A stretch of DNA of 64,000 nt from Campylobacter porcelli (GTDB lineage: Bacteria > Campylobacterota > Campylobacteria > Campylobacterales > Campylobacteraceae). The first letter of the stretch is position 1; every line of letters starts with the position of its first letter. Positions 31,715 through 39,742 of the stretch are shown here, in pieces. The notes below the pieces were generated by a model. That model saw only the letters and a list, made by a program, of their open reading frames with translations. It was not told the DNA's origin and did not search any database. Made by a program: the position numbers and the translations under genes. The DNA is taken from assembly GCF_002139855.1 (NCBI RefSeq), contig NZ_CP018789.1:248001-312000 (forward strand), read 5' to 3'.

Positions 31715-32264
31715 GTTGAGTGTTTTACTTATTTTACTAATTTATTTTTATTCTTTTTAATTCTTAGATTAGATTTTTATAGTAACTACTTATTTATTAA
31801 AGAGAAATTTAAAAATGCTTTAATGGTGGTTTTTGGTGTTAGTTTAGTAATTTGCATTTGGGTTATAGTTTCTATTGGCATTTAAATTTGATTTTTTAAC
31901 TTTTCCAATATTGCATATAATTTTAAGTGTTTTTGGTGGATTTTATTTTAAAAAGTTTAAGAAGTCAAAGCGAATTTACGGAATTTAGCATTTCTGGCAA
32001 TCTATTTTTGACTAGATTTATCATAAATATCAGTAATGTAAAAGCATTATTTTATTTTTGTTAGCATATTTTCAAGTTTAAATTTTAATATAAATCTAGT
32101 AGCGATTGCAATTTTTAACGCTGGGGAGTTTTATTTATTTTTCTCTTGTTACTCTTTTATTTTTAAATGCCAAAATAAAAGCGATCTACATAAGACATTC
32201 CAAAAAGCTAGATGCGATTTTGGCTATTGTATTTATATTTTTTTATTTTTATCAATATATTTAA
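31715..32264 (+). pseudogene. LysE-family exporter remnant 1
   Basis: Reading across several frame changes and stops gives, in order: KEKFKNALMVVFGVSLVICIW (near 31798), ILHIILSVFGGFYFKKFKKS (near 31905), FLTRFIINISNVKALFYF (near 32010) and IKAIYIRHSKKLDAILAIVF, ending at TAA 32262-32264. This order fits LysE/RhtB amino-acid exporters, where GxxxGLxxxLG is followed by GAxYLxYLG and GFxxNxxNPKAxLFF. The start and several helices are no longer readable. The call rests on pattern only. Confidence 0.5.
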
Positions 32265-32484
32265 GGAGATTATGAATGGTTGGGTATGTTGATTATTTAA
32301 ATTTTTAAACAAGAGAATATTAATGAGCTATGGCAAAGCTTATTTTTGTTCAAGGGTAAATGAGAGGCAATGATTAACGCTGTCAAGCTTTATTTGGATC
32401 GTAGATAAAAGCAAAGTGTTAGTGATTTGAAGCTAGTATAACAAGATATAATTAACTTTCTTTTTTATCCTTTTACGATAATAT

Positions 32485-32796
32485 TTTATTCAAAAATAAA
32501 ATGCTAGATTTAAATTTGAATCTATTTTTGTAGCGGTTGCATTTATAGTGGCGCTATAACTAGTCGTTATATTTGTTATAAAATGCTATAAGTGTTGGAT
32601 TTAAAACTTTGTTTTGCTCTATTCTAGGCACAAATTTAGCTTATCTTGTGTTTATAGTTTTTTTTATTTTTGATAGTTTAAATTTAAATTGCTTAATAAA
32701 GTGGCGATTTTTGGTGCTTTATTTATCATATATTTAGGTGTAAGTGGTTTGGTGTCTAAGATTAAAAGTAGCCAAGCCATAGAGCAAAATTTCTAA
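32485..32796 (+). pseudogene. LysE-family exporter remnant 2, N-terminal half
   Basis: Pieces in two frames read AISVGFKTLFCSILGTNLAY (near 32594) and then, after a frame change near 32690, VAIFGALFIIYLGVSGLVSK ending at TAA 32794-32796. The first resembles the GxxxGLxxxLGxxxG segment of LysE proteins and the second their GALYLxYLG helix. The C-terminal half is missing. With remnant 1 upstream, the locus may once have had a tandem exporter pair. Confidence 0.45.
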
Positions 32797-32884
32797 TAAT
32801 ATCCCCAAAATTACCAAACTAAAAATCCATTTATAAGCAAAATAATGCTAGGTTTAATGATTTATATTTAAAATAAGGATATAA

Positions 32885-33220
32885 GTGGTGGCAAATTTTA
32901 ATCAAGAAGTTTATAATTTATTAAGATTAATACCAAAAGGCAAGGTGGTTACTTACTCTCAGATTGCGTTGTGTTTAGGTAATGTAAAACTAGCTAGAGC
33001 TGTTGGTAATGCGCTACATAATAATCCTAATCCAACGCTATATCCTTGCCATAGGGTGGTAAATCGCAAAGGGGAGCTATCTAAGGCATTTGCATTTGGT
33101 GGGAGTGAAGGGCAGATGAGATTGTTGGTTGATGAGAATATTAAATTTGATAAATTTAATCGTGTAAGGCTTGATATTTACGGGTTTGACATTGAGAAAT
33201 TTATAAAATCCAAGGGCTAG
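32885..33220 (+). CDS. short methylated-DNA-protein cysteine methyltransferase (MGMT family)
   Basis: The 111 residues correspond only to the C-terminal DNA-binding and active-site domain of Ogt/MGMT: the helix-turn-helix LIPKGKVVTYSQIALCLG, the arginine-finger region ARAVGNALHNNPNP, and the alkyl-acceptor motif YPCHRVVNRKGELS. The reactive cysteine is present, so this is not an alkyltransferase-like protein with Trp in its place. Family members repair O6-alkylguanine or, if short, act in related roles. It starts with GTG (32885, or 32888) after AAGGA. It is the first intact gene after the decayed zone. Confidence 0.85.
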   Translation: MVANFNQEVYNLLRLIPKGKVVTYSQIALCLGNVKLARAVGNALHNNPNPTLYPCHRVVNRKGELSKAFAFGGSEGQMRLLVDENIKFDKFNRVRLDIYGFDIEKFIKSKG

Positions 33221-33282
33221 ATGATTTAGCACAATATAAATTTATTTTTAAATATTTATATTAGTTTTAATTTATAATTTCA

Positions 33283-33295
33283 TTTTTTTTTTTTT
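33283..33295. repeat. T13 homopolymer upstream of the SGNH-like gene
   Basis: Thirteen T residues run into GATAAACTGCCG, 42 bases before the ATG at 33338. TGATAA at the end of the run could act as a -10 box, so tract length could affect expression. This is only suggestive in such AT-rich DNA. Confidence 0.6.
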
Positions 33296-33337
33296 GATAA
33301 ACTGCCGTTTTTGAGATTGAATTTAGAAAGCTAGAAA

Positions 33338-34849
33338 ATGAAAAATATAGTGCTTCTTGGCGGTAGCAATTCTGTAATGGTAAATGGATTACAAAAAGGT
33401 CTTAGAGAGTATGCTAATGTAACAAATTTAGCCCTTGGTGGTAGTACATGCTTACAGAATTTATATGAATTAAAACGAGAAAAAAATCAAGAGGCTATAA
33501 AAAATGCAGATTTAATAGTAACTGAGAGCAATATAAATGAGCTTCATCAGCATTTAAATGAACGGGAACAATTGAGCTTAGAAATAATATTTAGAAATAT
33601 GCAATATTTTTATGCTAGTTTATATGAATTAAAAATACCAGTATGCGTTATTATATTGCCATCATTTCATCAGAATAAATACAATATAATCCATAATATG
33701 CATAAATACTTAGTCAATTTTTATAAATTTTCTTTAATTAGTCTACATGATTATTATAAGAAATATAATCTTGTAGAATTTGGTAATAAATTTGGGCATC
33801 ATCAATTATGCGTAGTCAATAAAGCACTTGGAAGCAATATTTCTAAAAATATTGATAAATTTGTAGTTTCTAATATAAGTTTAAAAGTTGATATTCCAAA
33901 TTTTAAAATAATTACTCCAAAAAATATGAATAGAAATTCATTACTAAAAGTATTTACTCCAAAAAATTCAATTTTTGATGAAGTCGTATATAGATTAGAA
34001 TATAACTCTACTTTAAATTTTGAGAATGAAGATGGTTATAAGATAATAGGTATCCATAGTTGGATGTTAGAAGAAGATGGGAGCATAAGCAAAATTCCTG
34101 TTGATAAAGCGCAATTTCAATGCGGTTCAATATGTATAAGTTCGCATAAAAATACTATAATAAAATCTACATCTAAGCTAAATAGATTTTTTGAGCTACA
34201 AGCAGAGCCACTGATTGGCAAAGATTTACAAATACAATTTAATTCTCAAAAATTACCTGACACTGAGTTTTATAGTATGTCAATTTCTAATCATACAAAT
34301 AGCATATCTTTACCATATTTTGATCTAATCGCCTTTTTCTTATGTAAGCCAAATCCAAATATGGAGCTATTTGATCTAAGTGTTATACCAAACGATAAGG
34401 ATATAGAGATTGATAGAGATATAGACCGCTCTCATCTTATACCAAATATAGTATTTTTTAAAGATTCTATGGAGTTTATAGATGAGTATATCGGATACCT
34501 ATATCCAAATATTACAAAACACATAGATAAAGTTTTAACGCCACAAATTATAAATAAAATTAAAGAGCACTTGTTGGTCTTGCAACCGCCTAAAGCCACG
34601 CCACAACAACCAAAAGAGCCATCTTTGCAAGATCAGATAAATTTACTCAAAGAGCAGATATCTAAAAAAGATAATGAGATTAAAGCCTTACAAACTAGCT
34701 ACCAAAAAGCAGCAAATTTCAAAAATCATCTAAGCTATAAACTAGGCAACTCCTTAATCAAGGCACACAAAAGTTGGTATAAAGGCGGATATATTAAATT
34801 CATATTTGAAGCTATAAAGATAAAAAACGAGCATAAATGGCAAAATTAG
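33338..34849 (+). CDS. SGNH-like protein with C-terminal coiled coil and glycosyltransferase-type tail
   Basis: The N-terminus IVLLGGSNSVMVNGLQKGL fits block I of SGNH hydrolases, with the Ser in GGSNS. A later GNKFGHHQLCVVN (about 150) might supply the His, but a clear Asp-x-x-His pair is not obvious. Residues 200-400 are beta-rich and unrecognised. A Pro/Gln linker (about 412-425) leads to a coiled coil (DQINLLKEQISKKDNEIKAL) and the end segment HLSYKLGNSLIKAHKSWYKG. That tail resembles one on several Campylobacter glycosyltransferases and surface-sugar proteins. A role in modifying a surface glycan is inferred. The family is uncertain. Confidence 0.6.
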   Translation: MKNIVLLGGSNSVMVNGLQKGLREYANVTNLALGGSTCLQNLYELKREKNQEAIKNADLIVTESNINELHQHLNEREQLSLEIIFRNMQYFYASLYELKIPVCVIILPSFHQNKYNIIHNMHKYLVNFYKFSLISLHDYYKKYNLVEFGNKFGHHQLCVVNKALGSNISKNIDKFVVSNISLKVDIPNFKIITPKNMNRNSLLKVFTPKNSIFDEVVYRLEYNSTLNFENEDGYKIIGIHSWMLEEDGSISKIPVDKAQFQCGSICISSHKNTIIKSTSKLNRFFELQAEPLIGKDLQIQFNSQKLPDTEFYSMSISNHTNSISLPYFDLIAFFLCKPNPNMELFDLSVIPNDKDIEIDRDIDRSHLIPNIVFFKDSMEFIDEYIGYLYPNITKHIDKVLTPQIINKIKEHLLVLQPPKATPQQPKEPSLQDQINLLKEQISKKDNEIKALQTSYQKAANFKNHLSYKLGNSLIKAHKSWYKGGYIKFIFEAIKIKNEHKWQN

Positions 34850-34902
34850 CCAAATATAGAATTTAATATAAAGCATAGTATGAAATTAGCAAGTATCTAT
34901 AA

Positions 34903-34943
34903 AATTTTAGCTAAATTTGATTAAGATAAATTTAGCTAAAATT
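34903..34943. terminator. bidirectional stem-loop, SGNH-like gene/priA
   Basis: AATTTTAGCTAAATTT (34903-34918) pairs perfectly over 16 bp with 34928-34943 around a 9-base loop. The distal arm includes the priA stop codon, so termination of priA would overlap its end. Confidence 0.65.
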
Positions 34944-36761
34944 CACAGGATCTATATCTGGCAAAGCACCATAAACTCTAGCTATTTGACTAGCTTGTAG
35001 TAGCGGAGTGTGGGAGATTGAGCGAAGTAGTATTTGGTATCTGTGCTTAGAGGCTATCATCTCGATTATACACTTTCCACTGCCTATTATCTCTAAATTT
35101 CTTATCTCTTTTAACTCTTTTAGGATTTTTTCCATTTTGATTATGGCTTTATTTTCATCTTTTTCTTCTATTTTTATACGCAAAAGTCGTGTAAATGGCG
35201 GATACAATCCCTCTCTAATAGCCATTTCATCATCTATAAATTTATCAAATTTATCCATATACTCAGCGAAAAACTCGCACTTTAGCCCTTGTATTATCAC
35301 CTTGCCATAATCAGCCCTACCAGCCCTACCAGCTACTTGCATTGCTAGTGCTAGGCTTTTGCTTCTTGCTTGATAATCGCTATAATCCAAATGCTCATCT
35401 AGCCCCATAATTATAGCTAGAGTTACATTGTGATAGTCGTGACCTTTGCTTAGCATTTGAGTACCTACAACTATATCAATCTTATTTTCATTAAAATTTT
35501 TTAGCAAGGTTGTGAGCTTTTTTTGCGTGGTGATCTCATCTTTATCAAATTTGGCTATATTCGCAGATGGGAAGTGGCTTTTAAGCTGTAAGACAAGCTC
35601 ACTAGTGCCGATTTTACGAGATTCTAGCATTTGATTATTACAAGATGGACATATACTTGGTATCGCACAGACAAATCCGCAGTAATGGCACTTTAGGGCT
35701 TTATCTTTTTTATGTAGACTTAAAGAGATTGAGCAGTATGGACACTGGATACTTTGAGCGCAGTTTTTACAAGTTAGAAATTTGAAATTTGCCCTTGTAG
35801 GCAAGAATATTATCGCTTGTTTTTTTCTATTTATAGTATCAGAGATATGGCTTAATAATAGCTCATTTAATCCAGTTGGGCTATGGTCATATATATACTC
35901 TTTTTGCGAGTTATAAAATCGCCCCTTTAGGCGAAAATGCGGGAATTTAGCGTAGCTATTTAGGCTTGGTGTAGCACTACCTAAAAGGCATTTTATCCCC
36001 ATTTTATTAGCGATATATACGGCTAAATCTTTGGCGTTATAGTATGGGTCGCCACTACTTTTATAGCTATCATCGTGCTCTTCATCGACTACGATTAAGC
36101 CTAAATCACTAAAAGGCAAAAATAGCGCCGACCTTGCTCCAGCGATTAATTTTACATCGCCTAAACTAAAATTAGTTAGCAAAGTTTTTTTGTTTTTAGC
36201 AGAAATTTTGGAGTGCCATATGCCTACACTTTTGCCAAAATAAGCCTCAAGTCGCTCTTGCATTTGTGGAGTTAGTGAGATTTCTGGCATTAAAAATAGA
36301 GCCTGCTTACCGCTATTTAAACACTCTTTTATAAGGCTTATGTATATTTCACTCTTTCCGCTTCCAGTATCCCCAAAGAGTAGGCAAATTTGATTTTGTT
36401 TAGCAAATTGTGCGGCTTGTTGCTGGAGTGGGCTTAAATTTGGTGATTTTATAAAGCTACATTTTGCCATTTGGCAGCCGCTAAAAGGCTCAAATAACCC
36501 AAATGCCACGCCTATTTCGCAAGTGTAGTAGTGGCTAATAAATTTAGCTAAAGTGATTTGATAGTTGGTAAAACTACCTAGTCTTTCTACTATTTTAGCA
36601 GTTTTGAAATTTGGCTTAGAAGTGTGGTTTATAACGCAACCGCTCTGTTTTTTGCCCCTTAATATAACGCTTACTATCTCAAATTCGTCTAATTCAAATT
36701 CGCTTTCATATGTTAAAGGCTGTAAATTTACGCCTATTATAGCGATTTTATAGTAGTTCAT
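34932..36761 (-). CDS. priA: primosomal protein N' (replication restart helicase PriA)
   Basis: PriA reloads the replisome at stalled forks. Seen are Walker A FGDTGSGKSEIYI near residue 130, the DEEH box LGLIVVDEEHDDSYKS near 220, and eight zinc-binding cysteines (CKNCAQSIQCPYC, CHYCGFVC, CPSCNN; about 335-375). Helicase motifs V and VI are DIVVGTQMLSKGHDY and AGRAGRADYG. At 609 residues it is shorter than E. coli PriA (732), mostly in the N-terminal DNA-binding part, as usual in this phylum. The start overlaps the pseudopilin gene by 4 bases, so four small-to-large genes from 37570 to 34932 are coupled. Confidence 0.96.
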   Translation of the reverse strand: MNYYKIAIIGVNLQPLTYESEFELDEFEIVSVILRGKKQSGCVINHTSKPNFKTAKIVERLGSFTNYQITLAKFISHYYTCEIGVAFGLFEPFSGCQMAKCSFIKSPNLSPLQQQAAQFAKQNQICLLFGDTGSGKSEIYISLIKECLNSGKQALFLMPEISLTPQMQERLEAYFGKSVGIWHSKISAKNKKTLLTNFSLGDVKLIAGARSALFLPFSDLGLIVVDEEHDDSYKSSGDPYYNAKDLAVYIANKMGIKCLLGSATPSLNSYAKFPHFRLKGRFYNSQKEYIYDHSPTGLNELLLSHISDTINRKKQAIIFLPTRANFKFLTCKNCAQSIQCPYCSISLSLHKKDKALKCHYCGFVCAIPSICPSCNNQMLESRKIGTSELVLQLKSHFPSANIAKFDKDEITTQKKLTTLLKNFNENKIDIVVGTQMLSKGHDYHNVTLAIIMGLDEHLDYSDYQARSKSLALAMQVAGRAGRADYGKVIIQGLKCEFFAEYMDKFDKFIDDEMAIREGLYPPFTRLLRIKIEEKDENKAIIKMEKILKELKEIRNLEIIGSGKCIIEMIASKHRYQILLRSISHTPLLQASQIARVYGALPDIDPVNFS

Positions 36762-37117
36762 AGCTCAAGCTTTTTGCATATCTCTTGTGGTGATAGACAC
36801 TTGATGCTTGCGTTACTATCGTAGCTAAATTCCACCTCTTCATTAAATATTAGTTTTTTATCTTCTACTTTCCATTTAGCTAGATTAATAGAGAGTAAAA
36901 TATCTGAATTTAGCACTGGTTCTTGGACTTTAGCAGTGAGTAATGAGGCGGTTTTTTGGTGGAGAATATTAGCTTGGATTGTGGCTAAATCAGATTTGAT
37001 TTTAAGTAAATTTGCGTCATTTTTATTAAAAGAAAGTCTTGGCGTCGCTATGGCTAATAAAACGCCAAGAATAATAATTACAAATGTTAGCTCAATTAGG
37101 CTAAATGCTTTTATCAT
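36758..37117 (-). CDS. type II/IV pseudopilin-like protein
   Basis: The N-terminus MIKAFSLIELTFVIIILGVL has the prepilin methylation motif with Phe at +1 and Glu at +5. Ala rather than Gly at -1 is unusual but is seen in some members. A single hydrophobic helix (about 5-27) is followed by a 90-residue soluble domain with two late cysteines (IKCLSPQEICKKL), perhaps a disulfide. Such proteins build DNA-uptake or secretion pseudopili. A competence role fits Campylobacter, but this window has no other transformation machinery except the comF-like gene at 6.8 kb. It overlaps both neighbours. Confidence 0.82.
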   Translation of the reverse strand: MIKAFSLIELTFVIIILGVLLAIATPRLSFNKNDANLLKIKSDLATIQANILHQKTASLLTAKVQEPVLNSDILLSINLAKWKVEDKKLIFNEEVEFSYDSNASIKCLSPQEICKKLEL

Positions 37118-37340
37118 TAGTAAGGGCTTTGTTTATATTACCAAGAATTGAGCTTAATTCGCTCTTTTGCTCATAATTTTCATGGCATTTTTTCACAAAG
37201 GCAGTTAGTAGATCCTTGATAGCAAGCTGATGTTTATCATCTAAAAGCTGCTTTATATCAGCTTCGAAATAATCAGCAAACTCATCATCAAGGGTTATAT
37301 TGTAATCTTTAGATGCTACAGTTAGTGTGATTTGTCTCAT
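37101..37340 (-). CDS. small conserved-looking protein of unknown function (79 aa)
   Basis: The product begins RQITLTVASKDYNITLDDEF and continues with two helices, DIKQLLDDKHQLAIKDLLTAF and ENYEQKSELSSILGNINKAL. The beginning (a beta hairpin with a Tyr) faintly recalls ZapA-like cell-division proteins, but this is not enough for a name. It overlaps the coiled-coil gene upstream by 4 bases and the pseudopilin gene downstream by 17, so it is translated in a tight series and is very probably real. Confidence 0.7.
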   Translation of the reverse strand: MRQITLTVASKDYNITLDDEFADYFEADIKQLLDDKHQLAIKDLLTAFVKKCHENYEQKSELSSILGNINKALTNDKSI

Positions 37341-37570
37341 CGACCAAGCACAGCCTCAACTTGCTTTAGCAGATCATCGCTTGCTAAATCTTGATTTTTA
37401 AGCTCCTCTTCTAGTCTCATTATTTGATTTGTTTTAGCTTCATTTTGTGCTTTTACGCTTATTAATTCATTTCTTAAATTTTCATTTGCTTCGCATACCT
37501 CTTCATATTTTAGCATTAGCTCGGTAACTTTTGAAGCTAGAGTGTTTAATACCTTTTCATTCTCAAACAT
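37337..37570 (-). CDS. small coiled-coil protein (77 aa)
   Basis: Almost the whole product is predicted coiled coil, with heptad leucines (VTELMLKYEEVCEANENLRN, IMRLEEELKNQDLASDDLLK). It resembles ZapB-like or other filament-forming small proteins only in general character. First gene of the series leading through the 79-aa gene and the pseudopilin to priA. If the next product were ZapA-like, this could be its partner. That is speculation. Confidence 0.68.
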   Translation of the reverse strand: MFENEKVLNTLASKVTELMLKYEEVCEANENLRNELISVKAQNEAKTNQIMRLEEELKNQDLASDDLLKQVEAVLGR

Positions 37571-37606
37571 TACGAAATCCTTATTTTATAGTGATAAATT
37601 TGCGTA

Positions 37607-37612
37607 ATTTTA
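37607..37612 (-). promoter_or_regulatory. -10 box for the coiled-coil/pseudopilin/priA series
   Basis: On the minus strand TAAAAT occurs in ATGATAAAATTACGC, 37 bases upstream of the 77-aa gene. Confidence 0.4.
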
Positions 37613-37690
37613 TCATATTTATTATAAATATGGTCTAAATTTGGGCTATTTTGTCTCTAATTGCTAGGTTGAATTTTTAAAAAAAGATGG

Positions 37691-37696
37691 TAAAAT
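37691..37696 (+). promoter_or_regulatory. -10 box for uvrB
   Basis: TAAAAT in GATGGTAAAATCAAG lies 23 bases upstream of uvrB, whose Shine-Dalgarno is AAATAAGG. Confidence 0.45.
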
Positions 37697-37718
37697 CAAG
37701 AAAAAATAAGGTAATAAT

Positions 37719-39695
37719 ATGGATAAATTTGAGTTAAATAGTAAATTTTCACCCAGTAAAGATCAGCAAAACGCCATTGATAGCATTACTAAGGCTTTTA
37801 AAAGCGGAGCAAAGTATAGCACGCTTCTTGGTGTTACTGGTAGCGGCAAGACCTTTACTATGGCAAATATTATAAAAAAGCTAAATATACCTACGCTAAT
37901 TATGACACACAATAAATCTCTAGCCGCTCAGCTATATAGCGAATTTAAGGGCTTTTTCCCGCATAATCATGTGGAGTATTTCATTAGCTATTATGATTAT
38001 TATCAGCCTGAAGCTTATATACCAAGGCAAGATCTATTTATAGAAAAAGATAGCTCAATCAATGATGAATTAGAACGCCTAAGGCTATCAGCTACGGCAA
38101 ATTTGCTTGAGTATGATGATACTATAGTTATTGCTAGTGTATCGGCAAATTATGGCTTAGGTAATCCAGCAGAGTATAAAGGTATGGTAATAACGCTAGA
38201 GCAAGGTATGCAAATAGGTCAAAAAGAGCTACTTTTAAAGCTTGTTGATATGGGGTATAAAAGAGATGATAGCTTTTTTGAGCGTGGGAATTTTCGTGTA
38301 AATGGCGATGTGATAGATATATATCCGGCGTATTTTAACGATGAGGCGATTAGGCTTGAGTTTTTTGGTGATGAGATAGAGGAAATTTACCATTTTAATG
38401 CTTTGGATAATAAAAAAACTAAGAATTTAAATCGCTTTATATTATATGCTACAAGTCAGTTTGTAGTAGGGGAAAATAGGCTAAAATCAGCTATTAAGGG
38501 CATTGAGGCTGAGCTAGATGAGAGATTGAAATTTTATGAGAGCCAAGGTAGGGCAGTGGAGTATCAAAGGCTAAAGCAAAGGGTGGAGTTTGACCTAGAG
38601 ATGCTCTCAACCACTGGTAGCACAAAAGGTGTAGAAAATTACGCTAGATATTTAACAGGGCAAAAACCAGGAGAGACGCCATATTCTATGTTTGATTATT
38701 TTGAGATTAAGGGGAAGGACTATTTGGTTATAGTAGATGAGAGCCATGTTAGTCTGCCGCAATTTCGTGGAATGTATGCTGGGGATAGAAGTAGAAAGGA
38801 GATATTAGTAGAGTATGGATTTAGACTGCCTAGTGCTTTGGATAATAGACCGCTTAAATTTGATGAGTTTATCGCTAAGAAGGGGAAATTTCTCTTTGTC
38901 TCTGCTACGCCAAATGAGTATGAGCTAGAGCTATCTAAGGGGTATATTTATGAGCAAATTTTAAGACCAACAGGGCTGCTTGACCCTAAAATAGAGGTGA
39001 TAAGTAGTGATAATCAAGTGGAAATTTTATACGATAGAGCTAGGGCTGTAATAGAGCGTGGAGAGCGAGTGCTAGTTACAACTCTAACTAAAAAGATGGC
39101 TGAGGAGCTGACAAGATACTATTTAGAGCTTGGATTAAAGATTAAGTATATGCACTCTGATATTGACGCTGTTGAGAGAAATGAGCTTATACGGGGGCTT
39201 AGGCGTGGGGATTATGATATTTTGGTTGGGATAAATTTGCTTCGTGAGGGGCTTGATCTACCTGAAGTGAGCTTAGTAGCTGTGATGGATGCTGATAAAG
39301 AGGGGTTTTTACGCTCAAAGACTAGCCTTATTCAAACAATGGGTAGGGCTGCTAGAAATGTAAATGGAGAAGTGATACTATTTGCTAATAAAATAACAGG
39401 CTCAATGCGTGAAGCTATCGATATTACAACCTCTCGCCGCAAATATCAAGATGAGTATAATAAAGCAAACAATATCACCCCAAAAAGCACTAGTAGAAAT
39501 ATCGAAGATAGCTTAAAAGAAGATGATACTCAAACGCTTTATACCAAGGCTAAAAAATTAGAAAAAATGCCAGCAAACGAGCGTGCTAAAATGGTAAAAG
39601 AGCTAAGAGCTATGATGATGGAAGCGGCTAAGAATTTGGAATTTGAAAAAGCAGCCGCTTTGCGTGATGAGATTGCTAAATTAAGGCAAATTTAG
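37719..39695 (+). CDS. uvrB: excinuclease ABC subunit B
   Basis: UvrB is the damage-verifying helicase of nucleotide excision repair. The 658 residues have Walker [17 protein letters not shown] near 38, the beta-hairpin region [20 protein letters not shown] near 90, and DESHVSLPQ for Walker B. Motifs V-VI are [20 protein letters not shown] and [13 protein letters not shown]. The C-terminal UVR domain ([20 protein letters not shown]) binds UvrC. Length and motifs are normal. It is a single-gene unit, followed by an imperfect stem-loop. Confidence 0.98.
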   Translation: MDKFELNSKFSPSKDQQNAIDSITKAFKSGAKYSTLLGVTGSGKTFTMANIIKKLNIPTLIMTHNKSLAAQLYSEFKGFFPHNHVEYFISYYDYYQPEAYIPRQDLFIEKDSSINDELERLRLSATANLLEYDDTIVIASVSANYGLGNPAEYKGMVITLEQGMQIGQKELLLKLVDMGYKRDDSFFERGNFRVNGDVIDIYPAYFNDEAIRLEFFGDEIEEIYHFNALDNKKTKNLNRFILYATSQFVVGENRLKSAIKGIEAELDERLKFYESQGRAVEYQRLKQRVEFDLEMLSTTGSTKGVENYARYLTGQKPGETPYSMFDYFEIKGKDYLVIVDESHVSLPQFRGMYAGDRSRKEILVEYGFRLPSALDNRPLKFDEFIAKKGKFLFVSATPNEYELELSKGYIYEQILRPTGLLDPKIEVISSDNQVEILYDRARAVIERGERVLVTTLTKKMAEELTRYYLELGLKIKYMHSDIDAVERNELIRGLRRGDYDILVGINLLREGLDLPEVSLVAVMDADKEGFLRSKTSLIQTMGRAARNVNGEVILFANKITGSMREAIDITTSRRKYQDEYNKANNITPKSTSRNIEDSLKEDDTQTLYTKAKKLEKMPANERAKMVKELRAMMMEAAKNLEFEKAAALRDEIAKLRQI

Positions 39696-39699
39696 CTTA

Positions 39700-39742
39700 A
39701 AATTTAGCGGCGACCTTGATATTATAAAGTCGCTATAAATTT
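39700..39742. terminator. imperfect stem-loop between uvrB and DUF2920 gene
   Basis: AAATTTAGCGGCGAC (39700-39714) can pair with GTCGCTATAAATTT (39729-39742) with a small bulge. It lies between convergent genes and could terminate both. Confidence 0.5.

Larger units (their letters stand above)
31028..32884. other. 1.86 kb of decayed, very AT-rich DNA
   Basis: There is no intact gene here. The region contains two tandem repeats (31157-31204 and 31551-31614) and a 22-bp direct repeat TTAAATTTAGTTTTTAGGTG(TT) at 31244-31265 and 31338-31359. Two stretches translate, across frame changes, into pieces of LysE-type exporters. Between them (32275-32480) the frames give NINELWQSLFLFKGK and AMINAVKLYLDRR, which look like coding remnants of an unidentified gene. 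The whole stretch looks like former genes degrading next to the rRNA operon. Confidence 0.65.

Noticed and set aside
31530-31715. Open frame of 61 codons with Tyr-Tyr-Phe repeats
   Set aside because: It arises because the 9-bp tandem repeat is a multiple of three. It starts with TTG, lacks a clear ribosome site and lies in decayed DNA.
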